Source: Colwellia sp. (GTDB lineage: Bacteria > Pseudomonadota > Gammaproteobacteria > Enterobacterales > Alteromonadaceae). From it: a stretch of DNA of 22,014 bases. Below are positions 1 through 7,761 of the stretch, one piece after another. Numbering within the stretch: the stretch's first letter is position 1; every line of letters begins with the position of its first letter. Below the pieces are notes generated by a model that saw only the letters and a program-made list of their open reading frames with translations, did not search any database and was not told the origin of the DNA. The position numbers and the translations under genes are program-made. The stretch covers positions 1 through 22,014 of the forward strand of contig DPHE01000013.1 in the NCBI GenBank assembly GCA_003521815.1. The letters run 5' to 3'.

Positions 1-2
1 AT

Positions 3-1582
3 AGTGATAATAGTTATCGCAGAGGTATTAGTCTCGACTTCACTGATAAAGTTTCTTTAAATAAGAGAGCATCCTCTGGTGTGAAATATACATTAAAAAA
101 ACTGATTATATTCGCACCCCTAAAATATCATTAATTGCAGATGCTATTACATTGCAGGGGGCTATTACTAAGCCTGAAAAATATCAATGGTTTACAGGGC
201 AAAAAATCTCAGATTTATTACCACAAATTGAAACTCATGTATTACTGCAAGCTGATTTACAATATTCAATTATTGTAAGAAAACTAAACAATGCAAGAGA
301 AATTGATGTTTTACAATTTAGTTTAGCTAAAGCTTTATCAGATACCAGCTCAGTTGATAATTTATTATTACAGCCAAAAGACAAAATTATTATTTTTACG
401 CATTCATCATCAGTTATCGAAGCTAAAAAAGAACAGTCAGTTAATAACTCAATTGAACTCGTAAAAAATGATAACTTACAAACTGCACAAGTAAGTAAAT
501 TATCCTCGTTTTCTCGTCAGCGTTTGTTGCTACCAGTAATGGACCAGTTAAAGCGTCAGGCTGCTGTAGGGCAACCATTGCAGTTAGTTGAAGTTGATGG
601 TCAAGTTAAATATCCGGGTATTTATCCATTAGTAAAAAATGCACGAGTTGACAGTTTAATTACAGCTGCTGGCGGTTTTCAAGAATCAGCTTATTTAGCT
701 AGAGCAGAATTAACACGAAATCAAATTGAAGGTATTGCGGTGAAAAAAACCTCTAAAAATATTGAATTAGCATCGATATTGAAAGGAGAGTTGAGCGCGA
801 ATATTTTATTGCAAAGTAAAGATCGATTGAATGTACATAAAATTCCATCGTGGAGCGAAAACTTGACGGTAGAGCTTAGAGGAGAATTTGTTTTTCCTAG
901 CCGTAACACTATTCGTCGAGGTGAAACCTTATCAGATATAATAGCTAAAGCCGGTGGATTTACTGATTTTTCTCATCAAGAAGCATCAGTTTTTACACGT
1001 GTAAAACTAAAGTAACTTGAAAAAGCAAACCTCATTAAACTAGGGGATGACTTGAGAGTTGAAATGGCATCAAAGTCATTGTCTGACACTAACTTTGTTC
1101 AATCGAATGCCCAAGTACAATCGTTATTAACTGATATTGTTAAAGTTGATCCAGTCGGTCGATTGGTACTTGATTTACAAAGGGTTATTGAAACAAATAA
1201 TTATGATATTATGCTAGAAAGTGGTGATGTGCTTTATGTACATTCACTGAAAAATTCAGTGAATTTTATTGGTCAAGTACAAGTGCCAACATCACACATT
1301 TATGATCAGCGCTTAACCGCAAATGATTATTTAACCAAAAGTGGTGGTAGTAAAAAACGTGCAGATGAAGATCGAATTTATTTCATTTTAGCGAATGGTT
1401 CGATAAAAATGATCTCAAGTACTAATTGGTTTGCTTCTGATGCGAGTTCAAATATAAAACCGGGTGATACACTTGTGGTACCACTTGACTCAGAGTACAT
1501 GAATAACCTAACGTTATGGACTAGCGCTACAACTATTATGTATAACACCGCAGTAGCGATAGCGGCAATAAGTGGTATATAG
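3..1582 (+). pseudogene. SLBB-repeat polysaccharide export protein, decayed and cut by the left window edge
   Basis: Outer-membrane export proteins of this kind pass capsule or exopolysaccharide through the envelope. At least four SLBB-like units are readable: around 146-235 (ITLQGAITKPEKYQW), 586-715 (VEVDGQVKYPGIYPL, then AAGGF), 868-1000 (VELRGEFVFPSRNTI, then AGGF) and 1258-1400 (NFIGQVQVPTSHIYD). The C-terminal tail ending at 1582 (LTLWTSATTIMYNTAVAIAA) fits the usual end of alteromonad SLBB exporters. Two lesions break the frame. A TAA at 1013-1015 interrupts the third unit while homology-like sequence continues in the same frame (LEKANLIKLGDDLRVEMAS). Around the seven-A run at 95-101, reading moves from frame 3 (NSYRRGISLDFTDKVSL) to frame 2 (DYIRTPKISLIADA), as if one A had been lost. 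The TTG at 152 is therefore not a true start. I am confident of the family and fairly confident it is a pseudogene; joining the first 90 bases to the same gene is an inference. Confidence 0.72.
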
Positions 1583-1585
1583 TAT

Positions 1586-1628
1586 TTAAAACAACCTTGC
1601 CTTAAAAGGCGAGGTGATACTGTTTTAA
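1586..1628 (+). terminator. Two-part hairpin after the SLBB pseudogene
   Basis: An outer 8-bp stem (TTAAAACA at 1586-1593 with TGTTTTAA at 1621-1628) encloses an inner 8-bp stem (CCTTGCCT at 1595-1602 with AGGCGAGG at 1607-1614, one G-T pair, loop TAAA). It starts 3 bases after the stop codon and lies between convergent genes, where a terminator is expected. There is no clean T-tract after it, so factor-independent termination is uncertain. Confidence 0.4.
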
Positions 1629-1707
1629 GACGTAATATTTATGAGGCTCAATTTGTTGAGTTACTGTCGTTTAGGTTCAATACCTTGCACTGTATTACTT
1701 TAAGTAT

Positions 1708-2361
1708 CTACGGATGAAGTTTAAAATTCTGCCACGCTTCATCTTTTTTCTCAAAACACACTCTGTCATGTAAGCGACTTGCGCGGCCTTGCCAAAACTC
1801 TATGTAGGTTGGTTTTACACGCCAGCCACCCCAAAATTCAGGGTGTGGAACTTCACCTTGGCCATACTTATCATTAAAATGAGCCATACGTTCTTTTAGT
1901 TCATTATCGTGGGTTAGCTTTTGGCTTTGTTTAGAGGCCCAAGCACTAATTTGACTGCCTCTATCACGGCTATGAAAATAATCAGCTGACTCTTGTGGTG
2001 TGACCTTTTCAACTGTTCCTTCTATGCGTATTTGTCTTTGTAATACATTCCAATGAAATAATAAAGCCACTTTATTATTTTCCACTATTTCATGGCTTTT
2101 TCGGCTACTATAGTTAGTAAAAAAAACAAAACCTTGCTCATCAAAATGCTTTAGCAATACCATACGTGAACTGGGTTGGCCATCATCACGACAACTACTG
2201 ACTGACATGGCTTCAGGCAATAAAACACCTGATTTGTTAGCATCGTTAAACCACTGCGTAAAAAGTGCTGAAGGAGTAGCGTCAGCTGAAATATCAGGTA
2301 AAGGTAAAGCGACGCCTTGACCAAAGGTAAATAAGCATCGAATTTTTTCTAATAGCGTCAT
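1708..2361 (-). CDS. pdxH: Pyridoxine/pyridoxamine 5'-phosphate oxidase
   Basis: This FMN-dependent cytosolic enzyme oxidises pyridoxine 5'-phosphate or pyridoxamine 5'-phosphate to pyridoxal 5'-phosphate, the last step of vitamin B6 synthesis and salvage. The 217 residues match the usual length of about 218. Family blocks appear in order: SSRMVLLK, FFTNYSSRKSHEI, ALLFHW, RQIRIEG, YFHSRDRGSQISAWASKQS, and near the C terminus PEFWGGWRVKP followed by IEFWQGRASRLHDR. These are the FMN and substrate-phosphate binding segments of the family. The C terminus reads KLHP where many homologues end in RLAP or similar. The gene stands alone, convergent with the broken polysaccharide gene. The ATG at 2361 has only a weak ribosome binding site, but the N-terminal length fits the family. 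Confidence 0.96.
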   Translation of the reverse strand: MTLLEKIRCLFTFGQGVALPLPDISADATPSALFTQWFNDANKSGVLLPEAMSVSSCRDDGQPSSRMVLLKHFDEQGFVFFTNYSSRKSHEIVENNKVALLFHWNVLQRQIRIEGTVEKVTPQESADYFHSRDRGSQISAWASKQSQKLTHDNELKERMAHFNDKYGQGEVPHPEFWGGWRVKPTYIEFWQGRASRLHDRVCFEKKDEAWQNFKLHP

Positions 2362-2466
2362 AAGTTAACTCAGAATAAAAGGGTTAATATTGGTTCTGAT
2401 TTTATCAGAGTTTTATAACAGAAAACTAATCTAATATTTTTAGTACTAATATTATTAACATAAACA

Positions 2467-2667
2467 TTACCAATCATCTGAATCATCGAACAACTCTTTC
2501 AACCTTTTTTCCATTAAATCATCGATACACTTTCTAGCAAGTAAGTTTCTCTGTACTTGCGCTAGTGACTGTTTGTAAGCCAACTCACGATGTTGTCTCT
2601 CTATTGTTTGTTCAGTCATTTCCTCGCGTTGCTTAATGTTGTCTGAAAAGTCATCATTATTGACCAT
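2467..2667 (-). CDS. Small charged protein of unknown function
   Basis: A 66-residue reading frame starts at an ATG just upstream of pdxH on the same strand. The product is highly charged and probably helical, with runs of Glu, Arg, Lys and Gln through the middle. The C terminus reads LARKCIDDLMEKRLKELFDD and then SDDW, a basic helix followed by an acidic tail. This layout recalls the short proteins annotated as PA3496-family putative envelope integrity proteins in other gammaproteobacteria, but the resemblance is from memory and weak. No signal peptide, membrane segment or metal-binding motif is visible. The ribosome binding site is poor. About 105 AT-rich bases separate it from pdxH, so co-transcription is possible but not shown. 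Confidence 0.55.
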   Translation of the reverse strand: MVNNDDFSDNIKQREEMTEQTIERQHRELAYKQSLAQVQRNLLARKCIDDLMEKRLKELFDDSDDW

Positions 2668-2778
2668 GATTTTTATTCTTAAAATATAGCTGTAATAAAT
2701 ATCAACATAGGTAAAAAAACAATATTTTCAATAAAACTTTATACTTTCTTTTATTGGTATAGCGAATATTGAGGTAAT

Positions 2779-5007
2779 ATGGCTATATACAGAATTAATT
2801 ATTCAAATGAAGTTAATATGCTCAATAACGCATTTTTACAATGGTTTCATCCTTTTCAGCATCAAGCAAAGGCGTTGACTGAACGACGTTTAATCGTGCT
2901 CGTTGGCGACGATGAGTGGGTACATTCCTTATTGCAAACTATTGGTTGTTTTAATCCGAATAGCAATAAGCCAGATGAACCGTCATGGTTGATTTATGGT
3001 GATAGTGAGCGGATTAAAGCGAATGTTTCATCGCAACGTTTTCGAGACCGACTGGGTACTGAAAGTGATTTTGTTGTGTTTAATCACCCCAAATTTCCTA
3101 TGGATGCCTTTGCTGCTTTATCAGGCACGCTTGTTGCGGGTGGTATATTTTTTCTGATAGTAAATGACATGGCATTGGTTAAAAAGAGTCACTTTTTACA
3201 ACGTTTTTTTTCTTTACTTCATCACTATTGTGAGCACGTCATACTTAAGCAGGTGGCACTTGATTTCCCTTTGCTAAAGCCAATAAGTCAAGTGAGTGAT
3301 GAAAAGGTAATAAACTCAGTAAGTTCTTCTGTGTCAGAAACGTTTGCTTATAATTGTGTTACTCAAGAACAAGTGAGTGCAGTAGAAGCGATAACTAAGG
3401 TTATTAAAGGGAAGAGTAAGCGTCCGTTAGTATTAACCGCTGACAGGGGAAGAGGTAAGTCATCGGCGTTAGCGATTGCCTGTGCTCAGTTATTAGCCGT
3501 AGCCCAAAATGATAATAAGCTACATATCATTATCACGGCAGCAGAGTTAAATTCGGTGCAAATTTTTTTCAAGCAGTTAGCGGCAAGCTCACCGCAGGGT
3601 TATCAAGAAGGTCAAAAATTTAAAGTGCTTAATGGCTTTGTTGAATTTGTTGCAGTGGATACATTACTTAAGTGGCAACCTAAAGTTAGTTTAGTTTTAG
3701 TCGATGAAGCGGCTGCTATACCCGTGTATTTACTTGAACAGTTATTATTTCACCACTCTCGTGTGGTTTTTGCTAGTACTATTCATGGCTATGAAGGAGC
3801 CGGACGTGGTTTTACCTTAAAATTTCAACAAAGTTTAACCGCATCATTTCCACAATGGCGAAGTTTGCATATAAATGAGCCAATCAGGTGGCGAACGGGT
3901 GATCCATTAGAGCAATTGATTTTTGATGCCTGTTTATTAAATGCTGAATTACCCAGTCTATGTAGCAATGATCAACGTTCTACTTTAGCCATCCCAAAAA
4001 CGCAATTTAAGTTTAAACATTTTACTGCTCAAGCATTACTGGCTAATGAAGGTTTGTTAAGACAAGTTTTTTCAGTCCTTGTGACCGCTCATTATCAAAC
4101 TAAGCCCAGTGATGTACAGATGTTATTGGACAATAGGCAGGTAGAACTTGTTTGTTTGATGTCAGTTGGTAAAGGGCTAGAACAAGTTATGGCTGTCGCC
4201 TTATTGATACATGAGGGAAAGTTTAATAAGCAAGGGATTACGGAGGCCGAATTAATAGCGGTTAATAAAAGTAAAAGACGGTTAAAAAATAATTTTATTC
4301 CCCAGTCTTTACTAACTCAATGTGGTGTTGAGCAAGCATTTGATTATCATTATTTAAGAGTGATGAGGATTGCTGTACATCCACAAGTACAGCACCAAGG
4401 CATAGGCTCATTGTTATTGAGTGAAATAACGTCCTTTGCGACAGCGCAAGGGGCTGATTTTTTAGCCTCGAGTTTTGGTGCCACAAAGTCGTTACTGTCT
4501 TTTTGGTTAACGGCTAAGTTCAAATTAGGACGTATTGGTTTTAGTCAAGACAAAGCAAGTGGTGAGCAGTCTGCATTAGTATTAAAATCACTGTCAGATA
4601 ATTCTGACAAGCTACTTACCACGATCAATACTGAGTTTTATCGATGTTTTGATTACCTATTAGTAGAAGAATATAAAGACTTAGCGCCAAACTTAGTGGC
4701 ATTAATTCAAGCACATTGCCCACAATCCTCTTTAAAGGGGTTAAGTAAACTTGATAACGCTAATGTTGAAGCCTTTGCTCATGGGTATCGTCAATACTCT
4801 AGCTGTGTGTTTAGTTTACATTTATGGCTAAAGCGAGAATTATACCGACAAGGTACTAATGATGAAGAGTTATTTATTTTGATCAGTAGAATTATGCAAA
4901 AACATACTATTGCTGATATCTGTCGTACTTATCATTTTACCGGAAAAAAAGAGCTGGAACAGTGTCTAAAGGCAAGTGTTATGAGTAGTTTTAAAGCGCA
5001 CCGTTAA
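2779..5007 (+). CDS. tmcA: tRNA(Met) cytidine acetyltransferase
   Basis: TmcA makes N4-acetylcytidine at the wobble position (C34) of elongator tRNA-Met from acetyl-CoA and ATP, which secures AUG decoding. The domain order is that of the family: an N-terminal DUF1726-type region (about 30-170), a RecA/helicase-like ATPase, a GNAT acetyltransferase domain and a C-terminal tRNA-binding tail. The ATPase shows a Walker A (TADRGRGKS, Lys227), a Walker B (LVDEAAAIP, Asp309-Glu310), GYEGAGRGF and EPIRW. The GNAT acetyl-CoA loop reads MRIAVHPQVQHQGIGSLLL, with QHQGIG at 538-543, followed by SSFGAT. At 742 residues it is longer than the E. coli protein (about 670). The ATG at 2779 follows GAGG closely; a second in-frame ATG at 2818 (MLNNAFLQW) is an alternative that loses only 13 residues. 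The gene appears monocistronic and intact beside decayed neighbours. Confidence 0.95.
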   Translation: MAIYRINYSNEVNMLNNAFLQWFHPFQHQAKALTERRLIVLVGDDEWVHSLLQTIGCFNPNSNKPDEPSWLIYGDSERIKANVSSQRFRDRLGTESDFVVFNHPKFPMDAFAALSGTLVAGGIFFLIVNDMALVKKSHFLQRFFSLLHHYCEHVILKQVALDFPLLKPISQVSDEKVINSVSSSVSETFAYNCVTQEQVSAVEAITKVIKGKSKRPLVLTADRGRGKSSALAIACAQLLAVAQNDNKLHIIITAAELNSVQIFFKQLAASSPQGYQEGQKFKVLNGFVEFVAVDTLLKWQPKVSLVLVDEAAAIPVYLLEQLLFHHSRVVFASTIHGYEGAGRGFTLKFQQSLTASFPQWRSLHINEPIRWRTGDPLEQLIFDACLLNAELPSLCSNDQRSTLAIPKTQFKFKHFTAQALLANEGLLRQVFSVLVTAHYQTKPSDVQMLLDNRQVELVCLMSVGKGLEQVMAVALLIHEGKFNKQGITEAELIAVNKSKRRLKNNFIPQSLLTQCGVEQAFDYHYLRVMRIAVHPQVQHQGIGSLLLSEITSFATAQGADFLASSFGATKSLLSFWLTAKFKLGRIGFSQDKASGEQSALVLKSLSDNSDKLLTTINTEFYRCFDYLLVEEYKDLAPNLVALIQAHCPQSSLKGLSKLDNANVEAFAHGYRQYSSCVFSLHLWLKRELYRQGTNDEELFILISRIMQKHTIADICRTYHFTGKKELEQCLKASVMSSFKAHR

Positions 5008-5152
5008 CTTGCCAACGCCAATATTTTATCATGGATAAATAATCACAACGTTTGCCACCATCAAAACCAATATCATCATGATGCAATAACCGGCTTAAGT
5101 AATAATTAATTGTTCTAGCTAAGCCTCAACTGGGATGATCTTTATACGTCAT
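4991..5152 (-). pseudogene. Unrecognised short minus-strand remnant at the tmcA 3' end
   Basis: Read on the minus strand from the ATG at 5152, this gives MTYKDHPS, a TGA at 5128-5126, then 44 open codons beginning GLARTINYYLSRLLHHDDIG and ending WRWQVNGAL before a TAA inside the last codons of tmcA. The composition (aromatic and charged, with a block DDIGFDGGKRCDYLSMIKYW) looks more like real protein than random AT-rich sequence. I do not recognise the family. It may be the end of a lost gene whose N-terminal part is gone or whose stop codon is a nonsense mutation. It could also be chance. Confidence 0.25.
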
Positions 5153-5163
5153 TATTAATATGA

Positions 5164-5505
5164 GTTCAATACAATCAAGTTAAGAATAAAATTATTGATA
5201 TATTAACGCCTGAGTGTTGCCATTTACGTTTAAGAATTAACGAAAAATATAAAAATATCACTGCTGAAAAAGATCACTGTTTTGGTTTATTAGGTTCAAA
5301 TGACGTGGGTAAAAAAACGATGATAGAAGTTATAGTAGGAATTATTTATCTAACCGCGGGTCAGGTCATCTATAAAGGTAAAGACTACCAAGGGAAAAAT
5401 TGTTGAAAATATCTCATAACAAATAGATATTCCATTTCAACAGACTGTGTTGCAATTTTTTGGTCTCTTGGTTCCTATTTCTTTAGTTGGAAAGCGGAGC
5501 GTTAA
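5164..5505 (+). pseudogene. ABC exporter remnant: ATPase fragment, possibly joined to the permease end
   Basis: One frame (5164-5406) reads INEKYKNITAEKDHCFGLLG and then SNDVGKKTMIEVIVGIIYLT. It matches the start of an ABC-2 type ATPase, where the Walker A is normally GPNGAGKTTTIE; here it is corrupted to GSNDVGKKT. After a TGA at 5404-5406 the likeness continues one frame over with a TAA inside (ENIS, stop, QIDIPFQQTVLQFF), which resembles the ATPase segment QxxFQxTALQDF. The Q-loop to Walker B region, signature motif and everything after are missing. A short third-frame segment, WSLGSYFFSWKAER, ends at 5503-5505 and looks like the C terminus of an ABC-2 permease. If so, one large deletion removed the rest of both genes. 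The ATPase assignment is firm; the permease tail is a guess. Confidence 0.65.
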
Positions 5506-5549
5506 TCGACAACAGGTAGTAAATAAAATACACTAGTGGTCATACCTCT

Positions 5550-6294
5550 ATGTGCTTTGGTCGAGATGATTTTGTGGCTGTTGTTATTAGTGAAACGGGG
5601 TTATTTACCCCGCCAGAAAAAATTTCAAATGATATGCTAGTTACTTGCTCTGCTGCTACCTTTGGAATTATCAATATAGCTAATGCGATTCGCAGTGGTA
5701 CGGCAAAAACAGTCTTAGTGATTAACCCTGAAATTTTATCACCACAAATTAATTATCGTGACAAATATAACCACTTATTTTTGGTGATGCAGCAACGGCT
5801 TCTATTATTGAAGAGGAATCAACCGCATCCGGTGAACATGGTTTCAAAATTATTGCCGAGAAACCTATTCTCAATTATCTAATAACATTCGTAGTAATAT
5901 AGGCTATATGAATCAATGCAGCCCAGAAACGACTAACGATGTTGATAAGTACTTTATTCAGCAAGGTCGTAAAGTATTCAAAGAAGTATTGCATATGGTA
6001 TCTAATTTAATTGCCAGTCAAATGGATAAAGTTAATTTACTCCCTGAAGATACCAAGCGACTTTATTTACACCAAGCTAATATGAATAATTTTATTGGTA
6101 AGAAGGTGTTAGGTAGAGATACTATCGATGGTGAAGTGCCAATTATTCTAGATGAATATGCTAATATAAGCTCTGCTGGTTGTATTATTGCTTTACACAA
6201 ACATCATGATGGTTTGAGCTCGGGTGATAAAACCGTGCTTTGTTCTTTTGATGCGAGCTATTCAGCATGTTGTTTAATTCTGAAGTATGTTTAG
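5550..6294 (+). pseudogene. 3-oxoacyl-ACP synthase III (FabH)-like gene, broken
   Basis: KAS III-type condensing enzymes join an acyl-CoA to malonyl-ACP. Pieces of one such gene lie in three frames. Frame one gives AVVISETGLFTPPEKISND and then jumps directly to TCSAATFGIINIANAIRSG, which holds the active-site Cys; roughly 100 residues normally between these blocks are missing. At about 5775 one base is lost and the likeness continues as IFGDAATASIIEEESTASGE. At about 5878 another base is lost and it continues as NNIRSNIGYMNQ, then KRLYLHQANMNNFIGKKVLG (catalytic His), DEYANISSAG (catalytic Asn) and a C terminus ending at 6294. Cys, His and Asn are all still present, so the decay looks recent. 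The closest type is probably the long FabH-like/DarB-type synthases rather than housekeeping FabH, but this is from memory. Confidence 0.85.
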
Positions 6295-6326
6295 CACTCT
6301 AAACTTTACACTTTAAATTAGTCGTG

Positions 6327-6362
6327 ATGAGTTATCATTAACAAAGAGTACTGATAACTCAT
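6327..6362. terminator. Perfect 11-bp inverted repeat between convergent genes
   Basis: ATGAGTTATCA at 6327-6337 is exactly repeated in inverse as TGATAACTCAT at 6352-6362, with a 14-base loop. It sits between the end of the FabH-like pseudogene (+) and the dacA stop codon (-), where a bidirectional terminator would serve. No T-tract follows on either strand, so it may act by another route or be something else. Confidence 0.4.
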
Positions 6363-6382
6363 TACCTAGTTACATTGTGTTT

Positions 6383-7579
6383 CTATTCAAAAAGTTGTGC
6401 AATAAATAATTTGATGTAATCAATTATTTTTGATAAAAAGCTGCCTTCATTAACTTCTTGTAAGGTTACTAAGGGGTATTGCGCAATATCTTCACCTTCA
6501 AGCTGTAAGAATAATTTACCTACGACAGTACCTTTAGCTAGAGGTGCTGTAAGCTGCTGAGTTAATTCGAAGGTCGTTTTTAGGTTTTTACGCTGTCCGC
6601 GAGGAATAGTAATGGGCGTATCCAGTAAAATACCTAAATCCACTTGTTCTTTATCCCCCATCCAAATGCGATTAGTTGCAAATTTTTCACCTGCTTTATA
6701 AGGGGTAAGCGTTTCAAAAAATCGGAAACCATAATTAAGTAACTTTTTACTTTCTACCTGTCTAGCTCGCTCGCTATCAGTACCCATTACTACCGTGATT
6801 AAACGCATATCACCTTTAGTGCCTGAGGTGACTAAGCTATAACCCGCATTTGAAGTATGGCCAGTTTTCATACCATCCACATTTAAGCTTTTATCCCATA
6901 ACAAAGAGTTACGGTTATATTGTTTTATATTGTTATAAGTGAATGATTTTTGTTTATAAATAGCATATTCACTGGGAACTTCACGGATAATAGCACTGGC
7001 TAATGTAGCCATGTCACGTGGTGTAGTCATATGAGAAGAGCTATCTAAACCGTGGCTATTTTCAAAAAATGAACTCGACATACCTATTTGTTCAGCATGC
7101 GCATTCATTAAATCGGCAAAAGCACTTTCACTGCCGGCAATATGTTCAGCCATGGCAACACAGGCATCATTACCCGAAGCAACAATAATACCTTGGTTTA
7201 AAAGGTTCACGGGAACTTCAGTGCCTACTTCAATAAACATTTTTGATGATTCAGGAAAGTTTTTTGCCCAAGCATTTTCGCTGATCATTACCTTGTCATT
7301 ATTTGATATATTACCGTTTTCTAATTCCTTACCTATGATGTAGCTCGTCATCATTTTAGTTAAGCTTGCTGGCGCTAATTGCATGTCAGCATTACCTTCT
7401 GCTATCACCTTTCCCGTTGTAAAATCGAGTAAAATAAAACCTTTAGCATTAATTTTTGGTGCATCAGGAATAATGCTTATCGCATGGCTAATAGATGAAA
7501 AAGCTAAGGCTGAACCTAATAAGGTATTTGAAATAAATTTGATCAATGTGCGAGCAGATTTTTTTAATTTTAAAGACAT
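6383..7579 (-). CDS. dacA: D-alanyl-D-alanine carboxypeptidase, PBP5/6 type
   Basis: This penicillin-binding protein removes the terminal D-Ala from peptidoglycan pentapeptides in the periplasm and is anchored to the inner membrane by a C-terminal amphipathic helix. With the ATG at 7579 it has 398 residues. They comprise a signal peptide (about 1-33, ending SISHA), the catalytic Ser-Lys pair in SLTK (72-75), SGN (135-137) and KTG (238-240, in DGMKTGHTSNAG), a PBP5 C-terminal beta domain, and the anchor FLSKIIDYIKLFIAQLFE. An in-frame TTG at 7642 would add 21 residues before the signal peptide and is unlikely. The start region carries a 14-bp tandem duplication that places a second, out-of-frame ATG at 7593, and no clear ribosome binding site is visible. 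It is the last gene of the mrdA-rodA-rlpA-dacA group, 182 bases after rlpA when counted from this start. Confidence 0.95.
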   Translation of the reverse strand: MSLKLKKSARTLIKFISNTLLGSALAFSSISHAISIIPDAPKINAKGFILLDFTTGKVIAEGNADMQLAPASLTKMMTSYIIGKELENGNISNNDKVMISENAWAKNFPESSKMFIEVGTEVPVNLLNQGIIVASGNDACVAMAEHIAGSESAFADLMNAHAEQIGMSSSFFENSHGLDSSSHMTTPRDMATLASAIIREVPSEYAIYKQKSFTYNNIKQYNRNSLLWDKSLNVDGMKTGHTSNAGYSLVTSGTKGDMRLITVVMGTDSERARQVESKKLLNYGFRFFETLTPYKAGEKFATNRIWMGDKEQVDLGILLDTPITIPRGQRKNLKTTFELTQQLTAPLAKGTVVGKLFLQLEGEDIAQYPLVTLQEVNEGSFLSKIIDYIKLFIAQLFE

Positions 7580-7597
7580 AATTTTAAAGACATAATT
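7564..7597 (-). repeat. dacA: 14-bp tandem duplication over the dacA start codon
   Basis: On the minus strand the unit TTATGTCTTTAAAA occurs twice back to back. Each copy contains an ATG (7593-7591 and 7579-7577). The outer ATG opens a seven-residue frame, MSLKLCL, that stops with a TAA at 7572-7570, inside the dacA reading frame. The inner ATG starts dacA (MSLKLKK). Fourteen is not a multiple of three, so the two starts are in different frames. Confidence 0.85.
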
Positions 7598-7721
7598 TTT
7601 AATATTGAGGTGAATAGGAATATGATTTTTAATAGAGCTCAAGGAAAGTATATCATCTCTATCATGCTTGGCTATGATGGAATTGATATTATTGTAAAAA
7701 CTCTTTTCTCTCTATGCTCTA

Positions 7722-7727
7722 ATTATA
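7722..7727 (-). promoter_or_regulatory. dacA: Candidate -10 box for dacA
   Basis: On the minus strand a perfect TATAAT lies in the 120-182 base gap between rlpA and dacA, preceded by TTGATTTGGC. No good -35 box stands at 16-18 bases, so the evidence is the -10 alone. It would let dacA be transcribed apart from the upstream cell-wall genes. Confidence 0.3.
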
Positions 7728-7761
7728 GCCAAATCAACACAAAGGGTGAGTTTTAGGTATG

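Noticed and set aside
1013..1052. A programmed read-through or a two-gene split of the SLBB protein.
   Set aside because: The region across the stop looks like one continuous SLBB repeat, and there is no start with a ribosome binding site near 1052; a nonsense mutation is simpler.
1647..1660. A small CTCAA-TTTG-TTGAG hairpin before the pdxH stop.
   Set aside because: It has only five AT-rich pairs and no T-tract; not enough to call a terminator.
7580..7642. A longer dacA start at the TTG at 7642.
   Set aside because: It places 21 polar residues before the signal peptide and has no ribosome binding site.
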